Positions 1 to 6,870 of a stretch of DNA of 12,216 bases are shown one piece after another; position 1 is the stretch's first letter, and every line of letters begins with the position of its first letter. Source of the stretch: an uncultured Clostridia bacterium (GTDB lineage Bacteria; Bacillota; Clostridia; Christensenellales; CAG-314). The notes below the pieces were generated by a model. It saw nothing but the letters and a program-made list of their open reading frames with translations. It was not told the DNA's origin and made no database searches. The DNA is taken from NCBI GenBank assembly GCA_934294965.1, contig CAKRAM010000140.1, positions 1-12,216 on the forward strand, in the 5' to 3' direction. A program made the position numbers and the translations under genes.

Positions 1-485
1 TGGATTTGCCCGGTCGCGAAGCCTTGGAACAGGCGCTAATGAACTACACGGGAACGGTGCTGTTTGTTTCGCACGATAGGTACTTTGTTCAAGCCGTCGC
101 TTCGGAAATTGCCGAAATAGAGGACAAAAAACTTACCGAGTACGAGTGCGACTACAACGAGTTTATGCGCCGCAAAAAGGAGGCCGCCGCGCAGGCAACC
201 GTCGATAAGTCAATTTTGCAACAGCAAAAATCCCCTCAAAGTACCTATCGCAACGCCAAACAGCGTGCCGAACAAACCAATTTTGCAAAAAAGATAAAAG
301 AGTTGGAAAATCAAATAACGCAGGCGGAAAAGCGCACGGACGAACTTAACGCTTTGCTTGCAAATCCTACCATAGCGGCGGACTACACAAAAACGTCGCA
401 AATTGTTGCCGAGCTTAACCAAGTGGAGCAAACCCTTGCCGAACTTACCGAGCAGTGGGCAATATTGTCGGAGCAACTTCAATGA
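1..485 (+). CDS. ABC-F family ATP-binding protein, C-terminal part (5' end outside window)
   Basis: This is the tail of a cytoplasmic ABC-F ATPase, a soluble tandem-ATPase family without membrane domains that acts on ribosomes (translation factors and antibiotic-resistance proteins). The frame is open from base 3, so the start lies upstream. The first visible residues, DLPGREALEQAL, are the D-loop region that follows the Walker B motif of the second ATPase domain. GTVLFVSHDRYFV follows and carries the switch histidine. After a basic linker, roughly the last 65 residues are a heptad-like Glu/Leu/Lys-rich coiled coil (KKIKELENQITQAEKR onward, ending in WAILSEQL). This matches the C-terminal coiled-coil extension of Uup/EF-3-like ABC-F members. 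The stop TGA (483-485) overlaps the ATG of the next gene, so translation of the two is probably coupled. The subfamily cannot be assigned without the first ATPase domain and interdomain linker. Confidence 0.9.
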   Translation, partial: DLPGREALEQALMNYTGTVLFVSHDRYFVQAVASEIAEIEDKKLTEYECDYNEFMRRKKEAAAQATVDKSILQQQKSPQSTYRNAKQRAEQTNFAKKIKELENQITQAEKRTDELNALLANPTIAADYTKTSQIVAELNQVEQTLAELTEQWAILSEQLQ

Positions 486-1186
486 AAACAGCAATAGTAA
501 CCGGTGCAAGCGGTGGCATAGGGGAGCAAACCGCGCGTCTTTTGTCGGCTAGCGGCTACAGAGTGCTTGCATTTTACAACAGCAACAAACAAGCGGCGGA
601 ACGTATTCAAGCCGAACTAAACGCTGCGGGCGGTGACGTTCATTTGTTCAAGGCGGATTTTTCCGACCAAAAGCAAGTGGAGCAAGCCTTCAAGCAAATT
701 GCCCTCTACTACAAAAAAATAGATTTGCTGGTAAACGTTGCCGGCATTTCGGTTGTCGGCACGGTGGAGGACGTGGACGCCTGTCAAGTGGAAAAAATGT
801 GGCAAATCAATGCGCTTTCGGCGTACAATTGTTGCAGGTTGTGCCTGCCTTTGCTAAAATCGGCACAAAGTCCTTCGGTGGTAAACGTTTCTTCCATTTG
901 GGGACTGCACGGCGCTTCCTGCGAAGTCGGCTACGCAATGACAAAGCACGCCGTCATCGGGCTTACCAAAAGTTTGGCGGAGGAGTGGGCGTACTACGGC
1001 ATATCGGTAACCTGCGTTTGTCCTCCCGTGGTGCAAACAAAAATGTGCGCGCATTTGTCAGAGCAAGATTTGGACGAATTTTGCAAGCAAACGCACACAA
1101 CCGTTTACACACCGGCTGCCGTTGCCAAGGATATTTTGTTTTTGGCAACCCAAGCAAAAAGCGGCACGATTTTGGAAGAAAAGTAG
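482..1186 (+). CDS. Short-chain dehydrogenase/reductase (SDR), FabG/YmfI-like
   Basis: A 234-residue classical SDR, an NAD(P)H-dependent oxidoreductase on carbonyl or hydroxyl substrates. The Rossmann glycine motif TGASGGIG is at residues 7-14, an NVAG variant of the NNAG motif at 85-88, and the catalytic tetrad is N110, S138 (in NVSS), Y151 and K155 (YAMTK). The PP-V-T segment after strand 6 is at 181-186. I chose ATG 482 over the in-frame GTG at 455 because it gives a protein starting MKTAIVTGASGG, as in the family, and because ATGA overlaps the ABC-F stop. The C terminus ends at SGTILEEK, just where FabG-like proteins usually continue with a Gly-Gln...Asp-Gly-Gly segment, so it is about 10 residues short. 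Substrate is unknown. FabG (3-oxoacyl-ACP reductase) is possible, but no fatty-acid synthesis genes are adjacent. Confidence 0.9.
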   Translation: MKTAIVTGASGGIGEQTARLLSASGYRVLAFYNSNKQAAERIQAELNAAGGDVHLFKADFSDQKQVEQAFKQIALYYKKIDLLVNVAGISVVGTVEDVDACQVEKMWQINALSAYNCCRLCLPLLKSAQSPSVVNVSSIWGLHGASCEVGYAMTKHAVIGLTKSLAEEWAYYGISVTCVCPPVVQTKMCAHLSEQDLDEFCKQTHTTVYTPAAVAKDILFLATQAKSGTILEEK

Positions 1187-1504
1187 TCCATGTTGCCGCA
1201 ACTATTTCAAGATGTCGACGTAATGCATAACACTATTTCACACATAGTATAGAAAAATTCGCCAATTTTGCTCATTTATTGCTGCAAACGCTTTATTTTG
1301 TCGTCGATTTTTGCAATCAATCGTCGCAGGTACGGCTCCGAAGTGCAAATATGTAACGGACTATCCGAAAGTCGAGCAGCGTTTTGAGCGTTGCCGATAT
1401 AGTCCGAATAAGAGCAAATTCAACTCACGCCGAAACCATTCGGCAAAAACTTTTTCGGCAATTATGTCTGCCTAAACAATTTGTAACAATAGGAGAAAAA
1501 CGCA
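1187..1504. other. Intergenic region with a possible decayed minus-strand gene end
   Basis: No convincing intact gene lies here. On the minus strand a 47-codon open stretch (1422 down to the TAA at 1276-1278) lacks a usable start. It ends in a peptide that looks protein-like (PYLRRLIAKIDDKIKRLQQ). The adjacent minus-strand frame upstream (about 1470-1400) also reads plausibly (AEKVFAEWFRRELNLLL), as if one gene had been frameshifted. I see no T-tracted terminator after the SDR gene and no convincing promoter for the hydrolase. A small ACTAT/ATAGT inverted repeat sits at 1232-1248. Confidence 0.35.
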
Positions 1505-2464
1505 ATGCCTTGGTACTCAATAGTTATTTTGTGCGTTTTCGAACTTGCCGCGTTGTACTTCATTTTTGCGGCAATAGTGGCAAAAATCGTACTAAAACAA
1601 GCAACAAGACCGCCCGCGCACACCTTTGCGGAAGCGCGCGAACGCCAGCACACTGCCGAACACGTCAGTTTTTACGACTACGACAATATTTGGCAAAAGC
1701 AGCCGTTTTCCATTGACGGGCTTCAAGGCAAAGTTTGCGGCGAAGTGGTGTTCAATCCTGCTGATGCAAACAACACTCGGCACAAGGTTGCAATTTTTTG
1801 TCACGGTCACACTTGGAATCGCCTAAATTCCATCAAGTATGCAACCATTTTCTACAACGCCGGCTATAACCTCGTGTTGTACGATCACGCATCTTTTGGT
1901 GAGAGCGAAGGTACCTACACAACGCTGGGCTGCTTCGAACGTCGGGATTTGTCCGGCGTCATCGACTACGCCCAAAAGGTATTCGGCAAAGATTGCTTTG
2001 TTGCTTTGCACGGCGAAAGTATGGGTGCGGCAACCGCTTTGGGCGTGTTGGACTTGCGCGACGACGTAAATTTGGTTATTGCCGATTGTTCCTATTCCAA
2101 AACCATGGCGTACTACAGGGAACTTTGCCCCCGCCAAGTGCATTTGCCGTCCTTCCCGATTGTGGATTTTGCCAACATGGAATCCAAATACAAAATGAAG
2201 TACGCTTTTAAGGCGTTCAACCCAATCGACTGCGTAAAAGTCAGTCAAACGCCAATTTGCTTCATTCACGGCACGGACGACCAATTCATTTTGCCGCACA
2301 ATTCCGAGGATATGTTTGCGGCAACCAAAAACAAACTTTCGGAGTTGCACCTAATCCACGGCGCCGGGCATGCCCGCAGTTTCCGCGCGGATAACGCCGC
2401 CTACACACAAATCGTTTTGGACTTTTTGGCAAAAGTGGAGCAATCCACCGACTTGACAAAGTAA
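1505..2464 (+). CDS. Membrane-anchored alpha/beta hydrolase
   Basis: A 319-residue alpha/beta-hydrolase-fold enzyme, probably an esterase or peptidase-like serine hydrolase. Residues 5-30 form one hydrophobic helix followed by a basic stretch, fitting a signal anchor; the orientation is not certain. The fold signals are in order: the oxyanion-hole region FCHGHTWNR at 98-106, the nucleophile elbow HGESMG with S172, the acid D259 in HGTDDQF, and the general base H289 in GAGHAR. The overall plan resembles Firmicute hydrolases of the YqkD type (N-terminal helix plus about 290 residues). AGGAGA lies about 8 nt before ATG 1505, which fixes the start. It has 319 bp of non-coding DNA before it and 143 bp after it, so it is probably monocistronic. 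The substrate cannot be predicted from sequence. Confidence 0.9.
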   Translation: MPWYSIVILCVFELAALYFIFAAIVAKIVLKQATRPPAHTFAEARERQHTAEHVSFYDYDNIWQKQPFSIDGLQGKVCGEVVFNPADANNTRHKVAIFCHGHTWNRLNSIKYATIFYNAGYNLVLYDHASFGESEGTYTTLGCFERRDLSGVIDYAQKVFGKDCFVALHGESMGAATALGVLDLRDDVNLVIADCSYSKTMAYYRELCPRQVHLPSFPIVDFANMESKYKMKYAFKAFNPIDCVKVSQTPICFIHGTDDQFILPHNSEDMFAATKNKLSELHLIHGAGHARSFRADNAAYTQIVLDFLAKVEQSTDLTK

Positions 2465-2532
2465 AACCGTGTTTGGCAAAAACGTTCAATTGCCGGAATT
2501 GCAACATACATTCTAAACGCCCTCGGCGGTGG

Positions 2533-2575
2533 ACCAACGTAAACAGGCTACGCCTGCGTTGCACGTTTGGTCGGA
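2533..2575. repeat. 43-bp hairpin repeat, copy 1
   Basis: A nested inverted repeat lying between the hydrolase and the oligoendopeptidase. The inner stem is CAGGC/GCCTG (2544-2548 and 2552-2556) with a 3-nt loop. The outer arms are GACCAA (2532-2537) and TTGGTC (2567-2572), extended by CGT/ACG. A second copy at 7014-7056 matches at 39 of 43 positions without gaps. There is no T-run beside it, so it is not a simple intrinsic terminator. Confidence 0.8.
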
Positions 2576-2607
2576 GTATTATCGACATTTAATGGAGGAA
2601 TACATAT

Positions 2608-4281
2608 ATGAAGTTATCTCAAATCCAATACGTTCGCCCGAACAAGGACGAATTGCTAGTTAAGTTCGACGAATTTAAGAAACGCCTGACAAGCGCCAAA
2701 TCCGTGGAAGAGTTTTACGCCGTGCACGAGGAATATCGTCAATTTTCCATTGACACCGGCACCAACATGCGCATTGCGTTTATTCGCTTCACGCAGGATA
2801 CTCGCAACGAGTTCTACGCGGCAGAGCAGGACTATTTGGACGAGCTTACTCCGGAAATTGCCGTTGCAAGCGCGGAGGTTGCCAAGTGCTACCTCGCAAC
2901 GCCTTTCCGCAAGCAAATAGAGCAGCGTTTTCCTGCGGTCATGTTCACAAACCTGCAAATGGCAGTGGATGCGGCAAACCCGGCAATCGTTGCCGATCGT
3001 GTGGAAGAAAACAAACTTACCACAAGTTACACAAAGTTGATGAGCGGCATCGTTATCGATTTCAACGGCGAAAAACTCACAATGGCAGGTATCGGCAAAT
3101 ATTTTTCACATCCCGACCGCGAACTTCGCAAAAAAGCGGTGTACGCTTGGGGGCAAGCGCTCAAAGATAACGGCGCGGCTTTGGACGAAATCTACGACAA
3201 ACTTGTTGCCGTACGCACCAAAATGGGCAAAAAATGCGGCTACAAGGGCTATTCTCCACTCGGCTACCTAAACATGCAACGCAACTGCTACGGCAAGGAA
3301 GATATCGCAAAATTCCGTGCCAATGTGCTAAAATACCTTGTGCCTTTGTCAAACAAAATTCGCAATAAGGTCAGCCGCGATCTCGGCATCGAAAAGCAGT
3401 ACTATTACGATTATTCCGTATTCACCAAAGTAGAGCCCAAACCGCACGGCACGCCCGAACAAATTTTTGCCAACGCTTCCAAAATGTACAACGAAATGTC
3501 CCCCGAAACGGGCAAATTGTTCGATACCATGGTAGATAGCGAATGCTTCGACGTAATGAGTCGCGAAGGCAAATGGGGCGGCGGCTACTGCGAAGGTTTG
3601 CCCAAGTACAAATTGCCATTCATTTTGTCCAACTGGAACGGCTCTTCCGGGGATATAGACGTTCTCACGCACGAATTCGGCCACGCGTTGGAGTTTTATA
3701 AGTCCTTCTTCATCGAAAGCGACTTTTTAAGCAGCATCTCCATGGAAACTGCCGAAGTCCACAGCATGTCTATGGAATTTTTGGCATATCCTTGGATAGA
3801 TTTGTTCTTCGGCGAACAAACGGAAGAGTACAAGTTTACGCATATCGGCGGTGCGGTAACGTTCATTCCCTATGGCACAACTGTGGATTGCTTCCAACAA
3901 ACCTGCTATGACAATCCTGAAATGACTCCCGCACAGCGTAACGAGTTGTATAACAAGTTGGAAAAAGAATTTTTGCCTTCCATGACTACCGAAGGAATCC
4001 CTGCCTTGGAAGACGGTCGTCGTTGGCAACGTCAGGCGCATATTTTTGAAAGCCCGTTCTACTACATCGACTACTGCCTTGCTCAGTTCACCGCATTGCA
4101 ATTTTTGGCGCTTTCGCTGGACGACTACAAGTCTGCATTCCAAAAATACATCAAATTTTTGGACTATGGCGGCACAAAAACCTTTGTGGAATTGCTTTCG
4201 GCATGCGGACTAAAATCCCCCTTCGAAGAAGAAAGTTTCAAAGACGTCGTTTTCGCTTGTGAACGCATCTTGGGGCTGTAA
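2608..4281 (+). CDS. M3 family oligoendopeptidase (PepF-related zinc metallopeptidase)
   Basis: A 557-residue cytoplasmic zinc metallopeptidase that cleaves short peptides, with no signal peptide. The zinc site HEFGH is at residues 355-359 (ligands H355 and H359, catalytic E356). The third ligand is E383 in TAEVHSMSME, 24 residues after the second histidine as expected for family M3. The M3-typical segment around LPKYKLPFILSNWNG lies just before it. Length and sequence style fit the M3 subgroup separate from true PepF (about 550 residues, the TIGR02289 type) rather than the roughly 600-residue PepF. GGAGG lies about 10 nt upstream of ATG 2608, giving a confident start. The AT-rich, repeat-carrying segment begins after its stop. 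It probably recycles peptides taken up from outside or released by proteolysis. Confidence 0.93.
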   Translation: MKLSQIQYVRPNKDELLVKFDEFKKRLTSAKSVEEFYAVHEEYRQFSIDTGTNMRIAFIRFTQDTRNEFYAAEQDYLDELTPEIAVASAEVAKCYLATPFRKQIEQRFPAVMFTNLQMAVDAANPAIVADRVEENKLTTSYTKLMSGIVIDFNGEKLTMAGIGKYFSHPDRELRKKAVYAWGQALKDNGAALDEIYDKLVAVRTKMGKKCGYKGYSPLGYLNMQRNCYGKEDIAKFRANVLKYLVPLSNKIRNKVSRDLGIEKQYYYDYSVFTKVEPKPHGTPEQIFANASKMYNEMSPETGKLFDTMVDSECFDVMSREGKWGGGYCEGLPKYKLPFILSNWNGSSGDIDVLTHEFGHALEFYKSFFIESDFLSSISMETAEVHSMSMEFLAYPWIDLFFGEQTEEYKFTHIGGAVTFIPYGTTVDCFQQTCYDNPEMTPAQRNELYNKLEKEFLPSMTTEGIPALEDGRRWQRQAHIFESPFYYIDYCLAQFTALQFLALSLDDYKSAFQKYIKFLDYGGTKTFVELLSACGLKSPFEEESFKDVVFACERILGL

Positions 4282-4369
4282 TATTAACATCGTAACAATA
4301 TTAGGTCGTTTCAGACATTATTCCGCAGAAAGCCATGATAATAATTGCAGCACTAAAGGTTGCTACAAT

Positions 4370-4397
4370 ATGTCATGTTGAGCGCCGGCAAGCCGGT
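4370..4397. repeat. Dispersed intergenic repeat, short copy
   Basis: ATGTCATGTTGAGC (4370-4383) is the same 14-mer that opens the copies at 4508 and 6781. Here it runs into CCGGCAAGCCGGT (4385-4397), a near-palindrome that recurs exactly at 7084-7096 beside the amidase gene. It looks like a mosaic of two repeat modules. Confidence 0.7.
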
Positions 4398-4507
4398 TTC
4401 GCAGGTTCGTATGAAATACTGATTAACTGTTTTCAACTGTAAAAATTGCTTTGTTGTTTGCGTTGACGGTTTTTGTTGACTAACAATCGCCACAATTGGC
4501 TTCCAAC

Positions 4508-4558
4508 ATGTCATGTTGAGCGGAGCGAAGCGCAGTCGAAGCATCCCCGGGAACGGAC
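4508..4558. repeat. Dispersed intergenic repeat, full-length copy
   Basis: It begins ATGTCATGTTGAGC, continues through a GCGGAGCGAAGCGC segment and ends CATCCCCGGGAACGGAC (4542-4558). The copy at 6781-6820 shares both ends and lacks the middle. The GTCAT...GAGCG-AGCGAAG...CATCC pattern resembles short intergenic repeats scattered through many bacterial genomes. Confidence 0.75.
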
Positions 4559-4660
4559 ACCTTGTAGTCGTGCAATAAGCATTGCAACGTAACCAACATA
4601 AACACTCAATCAACTCCGCATACGAACAAATTAAATCCGTAGCAATCGGCGGTACAAAGC

Positions 4661-4699
4661 AAAAGGCATCCGAGCAATAGTCTCTTTCGGATGCCTTTT
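4661..4699. terminator. Bidirectional-looking intrinsic terminator
   Basis: A perfect 13-bp stem, AAAAGGCATCCGA (4661-4673) with TCGGATGCCTTTT (4687-4699), around a 13-nt loop. Each strand carries T residues at the 3' side of the stem. It lies 21 bp beyond the stop of the minus-strand membrane protein, so its clearest role is to end that operon. It could also stop transcripts coming from the M3 peptidase. Confidence 0.85.
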
Positions 4700-4720
4700 A
4701 ATTTTGATTATAGTGTAACG

Positions 4721-5176
4721 CTATTTTATGACGTCTGAAAAGTCGTATTCGGCTTTTGCGTCATTCTTTTTATCGTACGAACACATAATTATATTCAGCA
4801 CAATATTTGCAATAAGCGAAATTATGTACAGTACGCCTGAAAAACCAAAGTAGCTAAACGTATATGCGCTTATGTACGCTATAAATGCAATAATCGTTAA
4901 TGTGCCGGTAATCCCTATTAAAGCCAAATTAATAATTGCAAGTGCTTTGCGGGAGAAAAATATGTTTACAAAGCTTACTATGCAAGTTGCGATGGAGAAT
5001 ATTATTGTCACGTTTTTAGCGCTTATAAACGACAAAATGTCCATGCCGCTCAATCTTGTTTTTGATACAAACGGATAAAAAGACTTTATCACGAGAAAGG
5101 ATTCCGGCAGTAGCAAACCAAACATACTTATGGACATCAACAAAGCCAACATGGCAAATATTTTGTTTATTTTCAT
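4721..5176 (-). CDS. Four-helix membrane protein of unknown function
   Basis: 151 residues, not recognised as any named family. Four hydrophobic segments are visible, at about residues 6-28, 55-74, 78-102 and 108-132. A short polar, acidic C-terminal tail (KKNDAKAEYDFSDVIK) follows and is likely cytoplasmic. The segment after helix 1 contains a possible exposed loop of about 25 residues. There are no catalytic motifs. Its ATG at 5174-5176 sits one base after the stop of the upstream gene, so the two are translated from one mRNA and probably work together. AGGA and GGAG lie upstream inside the end of the previous gene. The base composition is clearly more AT-rich than the flanking metabolic genes, consistent with a separate origin. 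Confidence is high that it is a gene and low on function. Confidence 0.75.
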   Translation of the reverse strand: MKINKIFAMLALLMSISMFGLLLPESFLVIKSFYPFVSKTRLSGMDILSFISAKNVTIIFSIATCIVSFVNIFFSRKALAIINLALIGITGTLTIIAFIAYISAYTFSYFGFSGVLYIISLIANIVLNIIMCSYDKKNDAKAEYDFSDVIK

Positions 5177-5177
5177 A

Positions 5178-5741
5178 CTATTTTAATATCCTACTCCATG
5201 TTATTACTTCATAAATAATAAATGCCAAGACGCCTGCCGCACCCAAGCCAATTAGCAAGAACATCATTTTTTTATTGTTTTTGCTAGAAGTGTTTATGTT
5301 GTTGAGAGCCGATGCTTCAACCTTAATACCGGAAGTTTGTATAATTTTTGCGCAGTTGTCGGACATGTTTTTTGTCGCTCTGGTAATACTTATGCCTACG
5401 GAAGGCGCCAAAAATTGTGTTCTAGACGCATTAGACGAGAAGAAGGAAATCAATTCGGAGAGTTTGTCCACGGCGACTTTCATCTTTTGTTCTTTTTCGC
5501 TTTCGCTTTCAAGTGTCTTTAATGAATTTACATAAGCACTAAAAGCATTTGTAAATAGTATAGCTTGATTAGGAATATCTCTTAGGCTGCCAACGTGGCA
5601 TTTGCAGTATGCTCTAAAAAACGATGCCTCCGGGTGAACGCCCATTTCCACAACGACTAAATCGAAATGATTTGCAGCCTCCTCAAATTGTGCGTTTTCC
5701 ATCTCGTTAAGAGCGGCTTGCAGTGTTTTTTCGTAATCCAT
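5178..5741 (-). CDS. TPR-like protein with C-terminal transmembrane anchor
   Basis: 187 residues, no named family recognised. Residues 3-45 look like a single tetratricopeptide repeat (an ALNEMENAQFEEAANHF helix pair followed by PEASFFRAYCKC). A helical middle region at about 55-145 contains a charged stretch, ESESEKEQKMK. Residues 159-181 form one hydrophobic helix followed by a short basic tail. With no N-terminal signal, this is a tail-anchored layout with the bulk of the protein in the cytoplasm. The start is supported by AAGGAGAAAGGAAAC just upstream. It is the first gene of the two-gene minus operon and is divergent from the XRE regulator, which is the obvious candidate to control it. 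A scaffolding or sensing role with the following membrane protein is inference. Confidence 0.75.
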   Translation of the reverse strand: MDYEKTLQAALNEMENAQFEEAANHFDLVVVEMGVHPEASFFRAYCKCHVGSLRDIPNQAILFTNAFSAYVNSLKTLESESEKEQKMKVAVDKLSELISFFSSNASRTQFLAPSVGISITRATKNMSDNCAKIIQTSGIKVEASALNNINTSSKNNKKMMFLLIGLGAAGVLAFIIYEVITWSRILK

Positions 5742-5839
5742 TGTTTCCTTTCTCCTTGTTGAGTGTATTTATAGAATATACTGCTGAAAATTTGCCGTTA
5801 GGCAATAGGGCATTGTTGCAAAATTTACAACAAGTACGT

Positions 5840-5870
5840 TTGTCAACAGGTATTCTTACAGAATTATATC
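5840..5870 (+). promoter_or_regulatory. Probable sigma-A promoter for the XRE gene
   Basis: TTGTCA (5840-5845) and TTATAT (5864-5869) are separated by 18 bp. The -10 ends 5 bp before the long inverted repeat at 5875-5910, so a protein bound there would sit over the transcription start. Confidence 0.5.
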
Positions 5871-5874
5871 ACGC

Positions 5875-5910
5875 CCAATAGGCGTATGTCAAGACATTTA
5901 CGCCCATTGG
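5875..5910. promoter_or_regulatory. 36-bp inverted repeat, candidate operator in the divergent promoter region
   Basis: The left arm CCAATAGGCGTATGTC (5875-5890) is mirrored by the right arm GACATTTACGCCCATTGG (5893-5910), with one substitution and a two-base insertion. The centre is TGTC-AA-GACA. A second overlapping palindrome, ACGCC-CAATA-GGCGT, starts at 5871. It lies 25 bp before the XRE start codon. An operator for the XRE protein is the simplest reading; an mRNA hairpin before the ribosome-binding site is the alternative. Confidence 0.55.
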
Positions 5911-5935
5911 TTGTAAATTCATTGTGAGGTGAATT

Positions 5936-6145
5936 ATGATTATTCTTGAAACAATACAGGCTCGTATCGGAGAATCAATTAAAGAAAGCGGTATGACACA
6001 CACCGAAATAGGAAAAAAATTGGGAATCTCTCAACAAACGATATCTCATTATGTTAAGGGGGATAAAATGCCCGCACTGGATACTTTTGCCAATTTGTGC
6101 GCATTGTTGGATGTCGATCCGGCGTATGTGCTTGGCTTGAAATAG
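5936..6145 (+). CDS. Small XRE/Cro-type helix-turn-helix regulator
   Basis: 69 residues that are almost entirely one HTH_3 domain. Helix 1 (about 4-18) is followed by the helix-turn-helix THTEIGKKLGISQQTISHYVKG (about 21-42). The typical PALDTFANLCALLDVDPAYVLG end completes it. It has no sensor or dimerisation domain beyond the HTH bundle. GAGGTG lies 5-6 nt before ATG 5936, a good ribosome-binding site. It is transcribed away from the TPR/membrane-protein pair across a 194-bp region that holds a promoter and a long inverted repeat. This arrangement is typical of an autoregulating repressor that also controls the divergent genes. Its AT-rich composition matches the rest of the central segment. 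It could be the residue of a phage or integrative element, but no other such gene is present. Confidence 0.88.
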   Translation: MIILETIQARIGESIKESGMTHTEIGKKLGISQQTISHYVKGDKMPALDTFANLCALLDVDPAYVLGLK

Positions 6146-6420
6146 CGGTACAAATTTAATTTCTCCAAGTGTAATTGTAACTATTTTTGTTTGCGCTTTG
6201 TGGGGGCAGACAGCCCTGTTTACGTTCTTGTCGGCTTTTCAATTTAGCGTTCATTATTCAGTAATGCTTGTAAAAGTGGTGTAGCAAATGTCGCACCAAT
6301 CGAAGTCCTCGGCAGAAAAAATGCACTTACAAAATTATCCGGAGAATACCGAATTTTTGAACAAAAACGCGTGATTTTTGCAGCCAAATGTTATGGCAAA
6401 ATCGGACAAAATGTTTGGCT
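6146..6420. other. Gene-free AT-rich region after the XRE gene
   Basis: No supported gene. One plus-strand frame is stop-free for 59 codons (6248-6424) and parts read like protein (LSGEYRIFEQKRVIFAAKCY), but there is no ATG and no ribosome-binding site. A 28-codon ORF from ATG 6288 in another frame is equally unsupported. A GGGC-AGACA-GCCC mini-hairpin near 6203-6215 lacks a T-tract. Confidence 0.5.
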
Positions 6421-6424
6421 TCTA

Positions 6425-6601
6425 TGATAGTGATAGGTTTCACGAAAATATGAAACAACGTGTCCACACGCTTGTGAAAAAATGTGGATAACTCTGTGGA
6501 TAAGTGCATAACTTTGCCCAAAATGCCGTTAAAAAGTGTTTTTCGACTATTTTTACGCGAATTATGTCTAAAATAAACCTTTTACGCCACACTTATCCAC
6601 A
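6425..6601. other. DnaA-box array (origin-like or DnaA-titration region)
   Basis: Three perfect DnaA boxes are present: TGTGGATAA at 6483-6491 and 6495-6503 (TTATCCACA on the minus strand, 12 bp apart) and TTATCCACA at 6593-6601 on the plus strand. Two-mismatch copies lie at 6460-6468 (GTGTCCACA, inside the palindrome CGTGTCCACACG) and 6503-6511 (AGTGCATAA). Upstream are a tandem TGATAG TGATAG (6425-6436) and an inverted repeat GTTTCA/TGAAAC (6437-6456). About 80 bp of T/A-rich DNA separates the second and third perfect boxes. A given 9-mer is expected about once per 131 kb on either strand in random DNA, so this clustering is not chance. The layout resembles Firmicute oriC modules, but dnaA and dnaN are absent here. 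Confidence 0.7.
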
Positions 6602-6780
6602 AAGATTATACAAATTTCCGATATTACCTTTGTGCTCAAAAATTGCCTGTTTTGCAAGCCGTTTTTCCGCCGAATTTTACCACATTTTCCAGCATTTTTT
6701 TATTGCCGGCAAACTTTGGTAAAAGCCCCTTCGATTTTTATAATTTTTTGAACATTCAATATTGTCGTTGGTGCTTGCAT
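6602..6780. other. AT-rich non-coding flank of the DnaA-box array
   Basis: I see no gene. The stretch is rich in T runs, and one further weak DnaA-like 9-mer (TTTACCACA, two mismatches) lies at 6676-6684. It ends where the repeat copy at 6781 begins. Confidence 0.5.
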
Positions 6781-6820
6781 ATGTCATGTTGAGCCTGTCT
6801 AAACATCCCCGGGAACGGAC
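6781..6820. repeat. Dispersed intergenic repeat, internally shortened copy
   Basis: It shares the first 14 bases (ATGTCATGTTGAGC) and the last 17 (CATCCCCGGGAACGGAC, 6804-6820) with the copy at 4508-4558. The middle is reduced to about nine bases. Similarity continues loosely past 6820 (a CATTGTA...GTCG pattern). Confidence 0.75.
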
Positions 6821-6870
6821 GCATTGTAAACGTCGGTAGTGTGTAGCGACAAGCATCATGTTTTTCATAA

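Larger units (their letters stand above)
4282..4660. other. Gene-free intergenic region carrying dispersed repeats
   Basis: I see no gene here. A weak TAATATT/AATATTA hairpin (4279-4303) overlaps the stop codon of the M3 peptidase and has no T-tract. Two intergenic repeat copies occur (4370-4397 and 4508-4558). A minus-strand open frame across the repeats has no ribosome-binding site and no protein-like sequence. Downstream, 4560-4660 shares only short words (GCATTGCAA, CAACGTAACCAAC on one or the other strand) with the repeat-rich area near 6920-6980. Confidence 0.7.

Noticed and set aside
4353..4613. Minus-strand open frame of 86 codons
   Set aside because: It runs across two intergenic repeat copies, has no ribosome-binding site and no protein-like composition.
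6248..6427. Stop-free 59-codon plus-strand frame and a 28-codon ORF from 6288
   Set aside because: No ATG or ribosome-binding site for the longer one; two overlapping open frames in AT-rich DNA give no support for either. A gene remnant cannot be excluded.
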